64,000 nucleotides of DNA from a candidate division TA06 bacterium B3_TA06 (GTDB lineage Bacteria; Hydrothermota; Tepidihabitantia; B3-TA06). Made by a program: the position numbers and the translations under genes. The stretch lies in contig NJBO01000012.1 of NCBI GenBank assembly GCA_005223075.1, positions 1 to 64,000 on the forward strand, read 5' to 3'. The notes below the pieces were generated by a model, which searched no databases, had not been told where the DNA came from, and saw only the letters and a program-made list of their open reading frames with translations. Below, piece by piece: positions 35,390-42,442 of the stretch. The stretch's first letter is position 1. Each line of letters opens with the position of its first letter.

Positions 35390-35417
35390 ATTGTAGCAAG
35401 CGACGCCTCGTTGTCAA
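35390..35417 (-). promoter_or_regulatory. Promoter of LRR lipoprotein C
   Basis: Minus strand: TTGACA (35417-35412), 16-bp spacer, TACAAT (35395-35390), then AGTTTACAGAAGGAGG. Confidence 0.7.
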
Positions 35418-35506
35418 CCCCCCTGGATTACAAGCATAAAGAGATATTGCAATCCGCATGTAGAGAGAGGGGGTGTGATGCGTGGGGTATGTGTGAAGGG
35501 CGGTGG

Positions 35507-36358
35507 CTAGCGGATCTCCACCAGCTGGTAGAGGCGAACGCTTTGGACGATGTAGGTAGAAGGTGGTTTTTCGCCCTCAGGCACGATGCGTGCGGTGGAG
35601 GTATAGAAAGAGTCGCGCTGCTGGATAGGCAGCCCCACCTGGGGTGCAAACCAGATACTTCCCTTGACCTCGCCCTGTTCCAGGAGCCTTCTGCCCTTGC
35701 TTTCGTAAGGGATGAACGACTTACTGTGGTAGTCAATCCGCAGACAGATATACTCCCCAACCTTTTCCCATCCCTTAACATTGAACTGGCTTTCAGCGGT
35801 CAAGATACGATCCTCAAACACCACCTTGGTTTCCTGAATCCATGTCTCTCCGGGTTTGAGTTCACGGTCAGGATAGGTCGGCTGGGTCTGCTCAAAGTAC
35901 TGCTTGCGGTACTCGCTGCGTTCCCTGCTGGGGATGGAACGGGGAGCCGAGCCTGTATCAACTTCGGACATACCGTAGAGTCTACCGTTGGGGGCCATGC
36001 TGTAGGTAACAATAGTGGGCTTGAACTCCTGTCCCTCCCTGATAAGGTTGATAGCCTCGCGTATCCGGAAGGCGGAATCAGGCCCTATCCCAAGCACACT
36101 CATCTCGGTCTCGATCAGGTTCCCGAACTCACCGCTGCGTTCTCCCTTTTCCCAGCCCTCGATTCTCCAACTACCTGTAACCTCGCTGCGGTAGACGTAG
36201 GTTTTGCCCTGCTCAAGCTTCCAGCGCAGCTTTGCAGACCTGCGCTCACAGGATATGGTGAAGGAAAGCATGAATGCTGCGAGTCCTCCAAGAATCAGCA
36301 TCGCCCACAACCTGCTCTTCGCACGTAACGGCACAGACCTGGCGAAAGCAGAACTCAC
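35507..36358 (-). CDS. Lipoprotein of an ECF sigma operon, function unknown
   Basis: 283 aa, GTG start overlapping the anti-sigma stop. A membrane or lipoprotein signal lies at res ~17-38 (AMLILGGLAAFMLSFTISC). The mature domain is all-beta in look: 'LEQGKTYVYRSEVTGSWRI', 'LKPGETWIQETKVVFED', 'CLRIDYHSKSF', 'GEVKGSIWFAPQVGLPIQQR'. This resembles the DUF-type outer-surface domains that measure polymer or lipoprotein load, but I cannot name a family. Being third in a sigma/anti-sigma operon, it may be a sensor or the main target. Confidence 0.65.
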   Translation of the reverse strand: MSSAFARSVPLRAKSRLWAMLILGGLAAFMLSFTISCERRSAKLRWKLEQGKTYVYRSEVTGSWRIEGWEKGERSGEFGNLIETEMSVLGIGPDSAFRIREAINLIREGQEFKPTIVTYSMAPNGRLYGMSEVDTGSAPRSIPSRERSEYRKQYFEQTQPTYPDRELKPGETWIQETKVVFEDRILTAESQFNVKGWEKVGEYICLRIDYHSKSFIPYESKGRRLLEQGEVKGSIWFAPQVGLPIQQRDSFYTSTARIVPEGEKPPSTYIVQSVRLYQLVEIR

Positions 36359-36867
36359 AATCCCTCCATCCTCTGCCAGGCGGCGGCACGCTCCGAAGGG
36401 GTGGGCTGTCCCAGGGAAAGGTTCGCAAGTTCAAGCGAGATGCGCTGCTCGGCATCTTCTTCCAGGATCGCAGGCGGAGCGGTGGGGAGATCTGTGAAGT
36501 AGGATGCATCATGCGTTGTCAATACCGGTGCGAAGAAAGAACGAGCAAGAACGAATAGAGATACAGCCGCGGCAGCGGCCAGGGCACCCGCACCGGCTAA
36601 AGCCCAGCGAAGCCAGAGCCTGGGGCGGCGCTGACGGCGTTGGACTAACGCGGCCTGCACGCGCGGCCAGATGCGCTCCCAGTAGCCGGGATCGACCTCA
36701 AGACGCATGCCCTCACGCATAACACGGTTGAGACCGATCTCCTGTGCCAGCAGCTTGCGGCACCTCTCACACGAACGCAGATGCCTCTGAACAGCCTCTA
36801 ACTCCCATCCCTTCAGCTCTCCAGCCAGGTAGGCGGCAAGAGACTCCTTGACAGCCTCACACCTCAT
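36355..36867 (-). CDS. Zinc-finger anti-sigma factor
   Basis: 170 aa from the ATG at 36867, where the zf-HC2 domain begins (MRCEAVKESLAAYLAGEL, then HLRSCERCRKLL with the H-x3-C-x2-C zinc site). A longer frame reaches 36930 and would overlap the sigma gene. One transmembrane helix at ~res 90-112 (WALAGAGALAAAAAVSLFVL) anchors it, leaving a short periplasmic tail. It should hold the upstream ECF sigma factor inactive until a periplasmic signal. Order sigma, anti-sigma, lipoprotein is a self-contained signalling operon. Confidence 0.8.
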   Translation of the reverse strand: MRCEAVKESLAAYLAGELKGWELEAVQRHLRSCERCRKLLAQEIGLNRVMREGMRLEVDPGYWERIWPRVQAALVQRRQRRPRLWLRWALAGAGALAAAAAVSLFVLARSFFAPVLTTHDASYFTDLPTAPPAILEEDAEQRISLELANLSLGQPTPSERAAAWQRMEGL

Positions 36868-36913
36868 CTGCACACCTTTCTTATTCTGCGATCTCTCTCT
36901 ATCTCTGTGCCTT

Positions 36914-37645
36914 CTATCCCTTGCGAACAAATCCTGCCTCCAAATCGCGTAACCGCGGGCCTAAAAGCTCCTGCAGCCGTTTGCGTGCCCGGTGCAGATG
37001 CGTCCGAACGGTCACCTCTTCGCACCCAAGCACCTCTGCAATCTCCGCATAGCTCAAACCTTCCATAAAGGAAAGCACTACCACGCGCCTCTGTCTTAAA
37101 GAAAGCTGCCCTAAGGCCCATTGAATCAAAGCGGCAAGCTCCTTGCGTTTCGCACTCTTCTGAGGCGTTTGACCATCCTCAATCGCCAGCGTCTCCCCAG
37201 CGCCCAAGTCTTCAAGGGACACAGTCTGACGTCTCTTGACACGACGCAGGCGGTCTATGCACTCATTCGTGACACTGCGCGCCAGGTAGGTCTTGAGAGC
37301 TTTAGCCTTGCGCAATCTACCCGCTTTCTCAAAGAACCTGATGAAGACCTGCTGCACCGCGTCATCTGCCTCGCCGTGGTCTCCCAAAAACTTATAGGAG
37401 ATACTGTAAAGCAGGCGTTGATAACGCTCCACGATGGCGCGGCATGCCTGAAAATCTCCAGCGCGAACACCTGCCAGGAGATCTGCATCGGACGCAAGCC
37501 CCTCTCGTCCGGCCGCAGACTCCATCTTTCTATTAGACGAACCGTTTCTGGGCTCTGTTGACATGGAAAGATAGCCCCTCGGGAGTGAGTCAAGGGTATT
37601 TTGAGCCGCTGTCCTCGGAACGGCAAGCACTGAGCGCTCCTTCAC
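36914..37645 (-). CDS. ECF-family RNA polymerase sigma factor
   Basis: 243 aa from GTG at 37645. Region 2: LLYSISYKFLGDHGEADDAV then QQVFIRFFEKAGRL and YLARSVTNECIDRLRR. Region 4 helix-turn-helix: 'LSLRQRRVVVLSFMEGLSYA', 'EIAEVLGCEEVTVRTHLHRA'. The long N-terminal ~65 residues are not typical, and internal starts at 37564 or 37525 are possible. However, the promoter sits 7 bp before the GTG, which fits a leaderless start there. A block of five 11-bp repeats lies upstream. It directs polymerase to an unknown regulon. Confidence 0.85.
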   Translation of the reverse strand: MKERSVLAVPRTAAQNTLDSLPRGYLSMSTEPRNGSSNRKMESAAGREGLASDADLLAGVRAGDFQACRAIVERYQRLLYSISYKFLGDHGEADDAVQQVFIRFFEKAGRLRKAKALKTYLARSVTNECIDRLRRVKRRQTVSLEDLGAGETLAIEDGQTPQKSAKRKELAALIQWALGQLSLRQRRVVVLSFMEGLSYAEIAEVLGCEEVTVRTHLHRARKRLQELLGPRLRDLEAGFVRKG

Positions 37646-37652
37646 GATAACG

Positions 37653-37681
37653 ATTGTAACTCGGATTCAACCTCAAGTCAA
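37653..37681 (-). promoter_or_regulatory. ECF sigma gene promoter, leaderless type
   Basis: Minus strand: TTGACT (37681-37676), 17-bp spacer, TACAAT (37658-37653). GTG 7 bp downstream. The standard boxes suggest the housekeeping sigma, not autoregulation. Confidence 0.65.
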
Positions 37682-37704
37682 GGTTTGAGTGCAACTCGTC
37701 GCAA

Positions 37705-37759
37705 AAAAGCTGGACAAAAGGTGGTCAAAAGCTGGACAAAAGGTGGACAAAAAGGGGGC
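37705..37759. repeat. Five 11-bp tandem repeats upstream of the sigma gene
   Basis: Units AAAAGCTGGAC, AAAAGGTGGTC, AAAAGCTGGAC, AAAAGGTGGAC, AAAAAGGGGGC, starting 24 bp upstream of the sigma -35 box. Period 11 keeps every unit roughly on one helix face. Confidence 0.75.
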
Positions 37760-37780
37760 AATTTTGGGGTTTTGAGGTGT

Positions 37781-37864
37781 ATCCCCGCCCCCTTTATCCC
37801 CCTACCCTATGGGGTGCAGTAAAGTTAGCACCCCAAGGGGCACACTGTCCACCAAGGAGGGGGA
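37781..37864. repeat. C-rich/G-rich intergenic element
   Basis: CCCCCTTTATCCCCC near 37788 pairs with CCAAGGAGGGGG at the right end. GGGGTGC and GCACCCC are inverted inside. A related element lies near 18380-18435. It may serve as a bidirectional end between the two leftward genes. Confidence 0.45.
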
Positions 37865-37865
37865 G

Positions 37866-39227
37866 TTAATGGATCAAGATCACCTTGTGAGTGGTAGCTG
37901 ACGCGTCACCCTCAATCCTGATGAAATACACGCCGGGTCTGTAACCCTCGCCCCAGGTGAGTGTTTGACCAGCAAGGTGTATTTCATCAACCTTGCGGCC
38001 AGAAGCGTCGAACACGGCGAGGTTGAGAGGTACCAAGCCCTCCAGCGCACGCAGGGTGATGTGAGGACCGATGGTGGTGACAATCTGCCAATCGGGTTGT
38101 GTTACGGGTGTTACGGGTGCGGGTTCTTCTATACCACTGACGATACCCATGGAGTCGGTTTTGATGAGCCACAGGTATGGTTTATTATCACTCCCACTAA
38201 TTGTCGCACTGATTATATAACCGCTATCTGATGTTTCACGCACTGAGTTGCCCTCGCCACCGTACTTGTGAGTCCATAAAGTATCGCCTGACGCGTTTGT
38301 TTTGATAAGAGAGTATGGCTCGCCGGTTATTATATATCCCCCGTCACTTGTTTGGCAGAGCGAATTCCCTACGCCTGTGCCCAGACTACGAGTCCAGAGG
38401 GTATCACCAAGAGAATCGGTTTTGAGAAGCCATATAAGTTTTTCAGCGGTCGAATCGGGGTTTGTCTTATAACCTGTCAGTATATATCCACCATCGTCAG
38501 TCATGCAAACGCAATTCCCAGCCTCGTCATAATCATTTGACTCACTTGCTTTGTATTCCTTATCCCATACTATTTTTCCGTCATTGCCGGCTTTAAAAAG
38601 CCAGAGATCCAAGTTGTGGTAGAATGCTTCCCAGTTGCCTTTTATGCCTGAAACAATATAACCACCTGAAGGGCATTCAATTACAGATAAACCCTCCCTG
38701 TAATTTGCGTCCGTTACCGCACCTCCGTAAGTTCTAGTCCAAAGGGTGTCTCCGTTTGCCTTGGTTCTTACAAGGTATACTGATTTGCTGGCCCCCTGGA
38801 TAGAGTCAAGCTCCTGAGCTTCGCCAACAGCGATGTACCCGCCATCGGATGTTTGTTTAACGCACCGACCACAGCTCTCAGCTTGCCGGACTCGATACGT
38901 TCGACTCCATTGAGTATCACCAGCACTGTTCGTTTTAAAGAGGCATAGGGCGTTAATTTTGCTTCCAGTTAGTATATAACCAGAATCGGTTGTCTGTTCG
39001 ACGCTTCCCGCAAAGAAATCATAGTTCTTTGCCCACAAGATGGCTCCGTCTTTATCGGTTTTAATGAGTGATTGGGGTGTACTTGAGACTATATATTCCC
39101 CTTCCAAAGTTTCTCTGGCGCTGTTATTGGAAAAGGCTCCTTCTTCTCCGAGATTCTTTTCCCAGCCTGCATAGGCTGTGGTAAGAAAAACCAACAATAT
39201 CGCTGTAATGACGTGAAACTTCTTCAT
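37866..39227 (-). CDS. Exported beta-propeller protein, paralogue of 26904-28325
   Basis: 453 aa from the ATG at 39227 (GAGGAGGAAAG before it; five upstream codons are ignored). Signal MKKFHVITAILLVFLTTAYA. About seven blades with 'QTSDGGYI..G' and 'LLKTD..GDTLWT'-like strands. C-terminal sorting-like domain 'LAVFDASGRKVDEI', 'GEGYRPGVYFIRIEG'. The PVTPVT segment just before that domain is encoded by a doubled GTTACGGGT repeat. A 12-bp palindrome TAAACCGGTTTA sits in its leader. Confidence 0.8.
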   Translation of the reverse strand: MKKFHVITAILLVFLTTAYAGWEKNLGEEGAFSNNSARETLEGEYIVSSTPQSLIKTDKDGAILWAKNYDFFAGSVEQTTDSGYILTGSKINALCLFKTNSAGDTQWSRTYRVRQAESCGRCVKQTSDGGYIAVGEAQELDSIQGASKSVYLVRTKANGDTLWTRTYGGAVTDANYREGLSVIECPSGGYIVSGIKGNWEAFYHNLDLWLFKAGNDGKIVWDKEYKASESNDYDEAGNCVCMTDDGGYILTGYKTNPDSTAEKLIWLLKTDSLGDTLWTRSLGTGVGNSLCQTSDGGYIITGEPYSLIKTNASGDTLWTHKYGGEGNSVRETSDSGYIISATISGSDNKPYLWLIKTDSMGIVSGIEEPAPVTPVTQPDWQIVTTIGPHITLRALEGLVPLNLAVFDASGRKVDEIHLAGQTLTWGEGYRPGVYFIRIEGDASATTHKVILIH

Positions 39228-39242
39228 CTTTCCTCCTCTCAA

Positions 39243-39254
39243 TAAACCGGTTTA
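39243..39254. promoter_or_regulatory. TAAACCGGTTTA palindrome in the leader
   Basis: Perfect 12-bp palindrome 16 bp upstream of the ATG at 39227. It shares the AACCGGTT core with the GATAACCGGTTATC sites at 30915 and 34097. Candidate operator. Confidence 0.5.
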
Positions 39255-39298
39255 CGCAACATTAACTAGCACAAAACATGCCATCCTCATCAGTTTCT

Positions 39299-39326
39299 AT
39301 GTTATTGAAAATCGGCGGGTTGTCAA
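39299..39326 (-). promoter_or_regulatory. Promoter of 37866-39227
   Basis: Minus strand: TTGACA (39326-39321), 16-bp spacer, TAACAT (39304-39299). Leader of about 65 nt. Confidence 0.5.
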
Positions 39327-39370
39327 ATGGGAAAATCTGAATCTTTATACATTTGTATAATCTGATTGAC

Positions 39371-39402
39371 GTAGACGGGCCGGTTTGAAAACCGGCCCCT
39401 AC
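39371..39402. repeat. GTAGGGGC-family palindrome
   Basis: GTAG-AC-GGGCCGGTTT, GAA, AACCGGCCCCTAC: an inverted repeat in the spacer (39328-39524) that otherwise shows only repeats. Confidence 0.6.
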
Positions 39403-39411
39403 GAGGTCTTT

Positions 39412-39441
39412 CATTTTGGAGTGCAACAACCGCGTTGTTGC
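39412..39441. repeat. GTTGTTGC dispersed element, copy 2
   Basis: CATTTTGGAGTGCAACAACC then GCGTTGTTGC, matching 18562-18590 except for one added T. Confidence 0.8.
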
Positions 39442-39524
39442 TGAATTAAATTACGCAATAACATGGTCCTCTCACCGCATAATAATCTGCGTCATCTGCG
39501 TAATCTGCGGTTTAAACAATTCGG

Positions 39525-39552
39525 TTGACTTCCGATAGTCGGTCAGTAGAAT
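39525..39552 (+). promoter_or_regulatory. ftcD promoter
   Basis: TTGACT (39525-39530), 16-bp spacer, TAGAAT (39547-39552). Leader of about 22-28 nt with GAAGGAGG. Confidence 0.65.
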
Positions 39553-39580
39553 CAATCCTTAAATCCCCGAAGGAGGCCTC

Positions 39581-41269
39581 ATGAAGATTGTCGAGTGCGT
39601 ACCTAACATCAGTGAGGGCAGGGACAAGGCGAAGATTGATGCGGTAACTTCCGTAGTTGAAGAGGTTGAAGGAGTAAAGCTGTTGGACGTGGACCCGGGT
39701 GAGGCAACCAACCGCACGGTTATTACGTTCATCGGAGACCCCGACGGCGTGGCCGAGGCCGCGTTCCAGCTGGTGAAGAAAGCATCGGAGCTCATCGACA
39801 TGCGCACCCACAAAGGGGCTCACCCGCGCATGGGCGCAACCGACGTGTGCCCGTTCGTTCCCGTATCCGGCGTCACCATGGAAGACTGCGCCGAGATAGC
39901 AAGAAAAGTGGGTGCCAGGATAGGTGACGAGCTGGGCATCCCGGTGTATCTGTATGAGGAGGCAGCCTCCAAGCCGGAGTGGAAGAATCTTGCCAACGTG
40001 CGCAAGGGCGAGTACGAGGGGTTGGCAGATAGGTTTACTGGCCCTGATGCCGAGTACTGGAAGCCTGACTTCGGCCCGGCCTCCTTCAACCCTACAGCAG
40101 GGGCGACGGCAGTTGGGGCAAGGGAGTTCCTTGTCGCCTACAACATCAACCTCAGCACCCGGGACCGCAAGGTAGCCCATGACATCGCACTCGACATCCG
40201 CGAAGCTGGCCGGGCAAAGAGGGATACGAAGGGCAACATCGTCCGCGACGAGAAGGACAAGGTGATAAAGAAGCCGGGGATTTTTACGCACGTGAAGGCG
40301 GTGGGCTGGACCATCGAGGAGTACGGCAGGGCACAGATCTCGATCAACTTTACCAATTACAAGATCACGCCGGTGCATGTGGTGTTCGACGAGTGCGTGA
40401 AACAGGCCTCCAAACGCGGCGTGCGGGTGACCGGCTCCGAGCTGGTGGGACTCATCCCCAGAAAGGCGTTGCTTGATGCCGGTAGGTATTACCTTGCGAA
40501 GATGGGCCGCTCCACCGGTGTGCCCTCCTCGGAGTTGATTCATATCGCGGTGCTGTCGCTGGGACTGGATGACCTTTACCCGTTCAAGCTGGAAGAAAAG
40601 ATCGTTGAGGCGTTCGTAGAAAAGGAAGGCTGGCTTGAGGGGATGAAGATTGCCGATTACTTCGACGAGCTCTCTACAGATTCACCTGCCCCTGGCGGCG
40701 GCTCGGTGGCTGCGGTATCTGGTGCACAGGCGGCAGCGCTGGTCTCCATGGTGGCCAACCTCACCCACGGCAAGAAGGGTTATGAGGATGCGTGGGAAGA
40801 TATGGAGAAGGTGGCTATTGAGGCGCAGAAACTCAAGGACGAACTTGCAAAATCCATCGACCGGGACACCAACGCTTTCAACGCGCTCATGGCCGCAAAC
40901 CGCATGCCAAAGAAGACCGATGAGCAGAAGGCGGAGCGTGAGCGGGCGATCCAGGAAGCGACCCTTGGTGCGATCGAGGTTCCGCTCTCGGTTGTTCGGA
41001 ACATGATCAAGGTTATGGAACTTGCCAAGATAGCCGCTGAAAAGGGTAACCGCAATTCCATATCGGACGTGTCTACCGCAGCGGCCCAGGCTCGGGCAGC
41101 GGCCGAGGCAGCAGCGGACAACGTGATGATAAACGTGCCCGGCCTTGCGGATAGAAAAAAAACTAAAGCCCTGCTTGAGGAATCAACTAAGCTCCTTACC
41201 GAGATCCGCAAGGCGGCGGATGAGGTGATAACTCAAGTTCACAAGGTTCTCGAAGGGAATCTGAAGTAA
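39581..41269 (+). CDS. ftcD: Bifunctional glutamate formiminotransferase / formiminotetrahydrofolate cyclodeaminase
   Basis: 562 aa. The N-terminal ~330 residues form the formiminotransferase (ECVPNISEGRDK, THKGAHPRMGATDVCPFVP, INFTNYKITPVHVVFDECVK, RVTGSELVGLIP), which transfers the formimino group from formiminoglutamate to tetrahydrofolate. The C-terminal ~190 residues are the cyclodeaminase ('TDSPAPGGGSVAAVSGAQAA', 'NRNSISDVSTAAAQARAAAE'), which releases ammonia to make 5,10-methenyl-THF. The fusion is in the vertebrate-like order. No hut genes are nearby, so the histidine-catabolic source is not shown in this window. Strong GAAGGAGG before the ATG. Confidence 0.93.
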   Translation: MKIVECVPNISEGRDKAKIDAVTSVVEEVEGVKLLDVDPGEATNRTVITFIGDPDGVAEAAFQLVKKASELIDMRTHKGAHPRMGATDVCPFVPVSGVTMEDCAEIARKVGARIGDELGIPVYLYEEAASKPEWKNLANVRKGEYEGLADRFTGPDAEYWKPDFGPASFNPTAGATAVGAREFLVAYNINLSTRDRKVAHDIALDIREAGRAKRDTKGNIVRDEKDKVIKKPGIFTHVKAVGWTIEEYGRAQISINFTNYKITPVHVVFDECVKQASKRGVRVTGSELVGLIPRKALLDAGRYYLAKMGRSTGVPSSELIHIAVLSLGLDDLYPFKLEEKIVEAFVEKEGWLEGMKIADYFDELSTDSPAPGGGSVAAVSGAQAAALVSMVANLTHGKKGYEDAWEDMEKVAIEAQKLKDELAKSIDRDTNAFNALMAANRMPKKTDEQKAERERAIQEATLGAIEVPLSVVRNMIKVMELAKIAAEKGNRNSISDVSTAAAQARAAAEAAADNVMINVPGLADRKKTKALLEESTKLLTEIRKAADEVITQVHKVLEGNLK

Positions 41270-41362
41270 CAGTGACGGTTATCGGCTGAATCCTGGATCA
41301 AAACCGACGGTAGCAGATGAGTTACAATAAGATGTGCAGTGTTCAAATGGGGTGTCAAGGCC

Positions 41363-41390
41363 TTGACAAGCCCGCTGACTCGGTTATATT
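41363..41390 (+). promoter_or_regulatory. Promoter of the TolB-like lipoprotein gene
   Basis: TTGACA (41363-41368), 16-bp spacer, TATATT (41385-41390). Leader of about 20-25 nt with TTGGAGG. Confidence 0.7.
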
Positions 41391-41415
41391 GATTCAAACA
41401 GCATTGGAGGCGTGC

Positions 41416-42369
41416 ATGAAGCGAATCCTTTTATTCCCAATCGCGGCAATTATAGCCGTCTTAGCAGTTACCGGATGCGAGAAGCCGCTCCCTGAAGGCC
41501 TCAAGGGTGAGATTGCGTTCATAAGTTCGATGGACAACGACGGAGCGTTCGACATCTACGTCATCAGCCTGCCTTCAAAGGAGATCCGCCAGCTTACGCA
41601 TACCGAGGGGCGAGGCATAGAAAACGTGTGGCTTGACTGGTGCCTGGCAGGCCCGATTGCCTTTGCAAGCACCCGCGACGGCAACTATGAGATATATATG
41701 ATTAACCCCGACGGATCAGGTGAGGTTCGCCTGACCGAAAACGACTACGACGACTTCTACCCGACCCTGCGCTGGGACGGCAAGATGGTAGCCTTCTCGT
41801 CCTCAGTGGCGACCAAAAAAGGCCCGCCCCAGAAAGACATCTTCATCATGGATATCGCAACCCGTAAGACAAAACGCATAACCAAGACACCCGAGGACGA
41901 GATTGCCCTGAACTGGTCGCCGGACGGCAAGAAGATTGCCTACTCAAAGTATGTGAGGGGACAGCCTGATATCTTCATACTCGATCTTGCCACCAAGACC
42001 TCCACCCGGATAACGTACAGCCCTGGCGAGGATTTAAATCCGGTGTGGACATCCGACTCCAAATACCTGGTCTTTTCCTCCGATCGCACCGACACCGTAA
42101 ACGTGGCCGGCGAAAGGCTCTACAGTATCTTCACAGTTGACGCGGAAGGAAAGACTCCACCTGAGCTGCTAATCCATAAGGAGAAATATACCATGGGCAG
42201 CCCGTCTATCTCTCCTGATAACAAGTGGATCGCCTATCAGTTCAAGCGGGTAGATTGGAACTGGATGTATATAGGGATCCGCAGCACCACCAATCCCAAA
42301 GAGTCCTACACCCTGGTCAAGAACATCTACTTCAACCGCAACCCGGTCTGGAAACCGACCTTAGATTAA
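41416..42369 (+). CDS. TolB-like beta-propeller lipoprotein
   Basis: 317 aa from the ATG at 41416 (TTGGAGGCGTGC upstream; the longer frame crosses the promoter). Signal and lipobox MKRILLFPIAAIIAVLAVTGC. The body has PD40/WD40-like repeats of the TolB type: 'FDIYVISLPSKEIRQLT', 'YEIYMINPDGSGEVRLT', 'DIFIMDIATRKTKRIT', 'LNWSPDGKKIAYSKYVRGQP', 'PSISPDNKWIAYQF'. TolB proper is soluble and works with Pal; this one is lipidated, so it is more likely a surface or periplasmic binding propeller. A terminator follows. Confidence 0.82.
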   Translation: MKRILLFPIAAIIAVLAVTGCEKPLPEGLKGEIAFISSMDNDGAFDIYVISLPSKEIRQLTHTEGRGIENVWLDWCLAGPIAFASTRDGNYEIYMINPDGSGEVRLTENDYDDFYPTLRWDGKMVAFSSSVATKKGPPQKDIFIMDIATRKTKRITKTPEDEIALNWSPDGKKIAYSKYVRGQPDIFILDLATKTSTRITYSPGEDLNPVWTSDSKYLVFSSDRTDTVNVAGERLYSIFTVDAEGKTPPELLIHKEKYTMGSPSISPDNKWIAYQFKRVDWNWMYIGIRSTTNPKESYTLVKNIYFNRNPVWKPTLD

Positions 42370-42372
42370 ATC

Positions 42373-42398
42373 CGGACGCTCGGAGGGGTTGCGTCCGA
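42373..42398. other. Two mutually exclusive hairpins
   Basis: CGGACGC can pair with GCGTCCG, or the overlapping CGCTCGG with CCGAGCG. The two 7-bp stems cannot form together. They lie between the lipoprotein stop and its terminator. Confidence 0.5.
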
Positions 42399-42404
42399 GC
42401 GAGA

Positions 42405-42436
42405 AAAGGAGGCCTAAGGGTCTCCTTTGTTTTTTT
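42405..42436 (+). terminator. Strong Rho-independent terminator
   Basis: AAAGGAGGCC-TAAG-GGTCTCCTTT, a 10-bp stem with one G-T pair, followed by GTTTTTTT. The reverse strand has a shorter TTTTCTC run, so it may also serve the converging glyS transcript. Confidence 0.85.
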
Positions 42437-42442
42437 AGGGGG

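Noticed and set aside
35411-36328. 305-codon plus-strand frame opposite the ECF-operon lipoprotein
   Set aside because: The minus-strand gene has a lipoprotein signal and overlaps the anti-sigma gene in operon style; the plus frame has neither domain nor promoter.
37705-37759. Possible iteron-type origin of replication
   Set aside because: Iteron-like spacing, but no replication initiator or DnaA boxes nearby; it sits upstream of a sigma gene.
39512-40543. 343-codon open frame on the minus strand opposite ftcD
   Set aside because: It is antisense to a clearly conserved enzyme along its whole length, has no ribosome site, and its composition is the mirror of ftcD codons.
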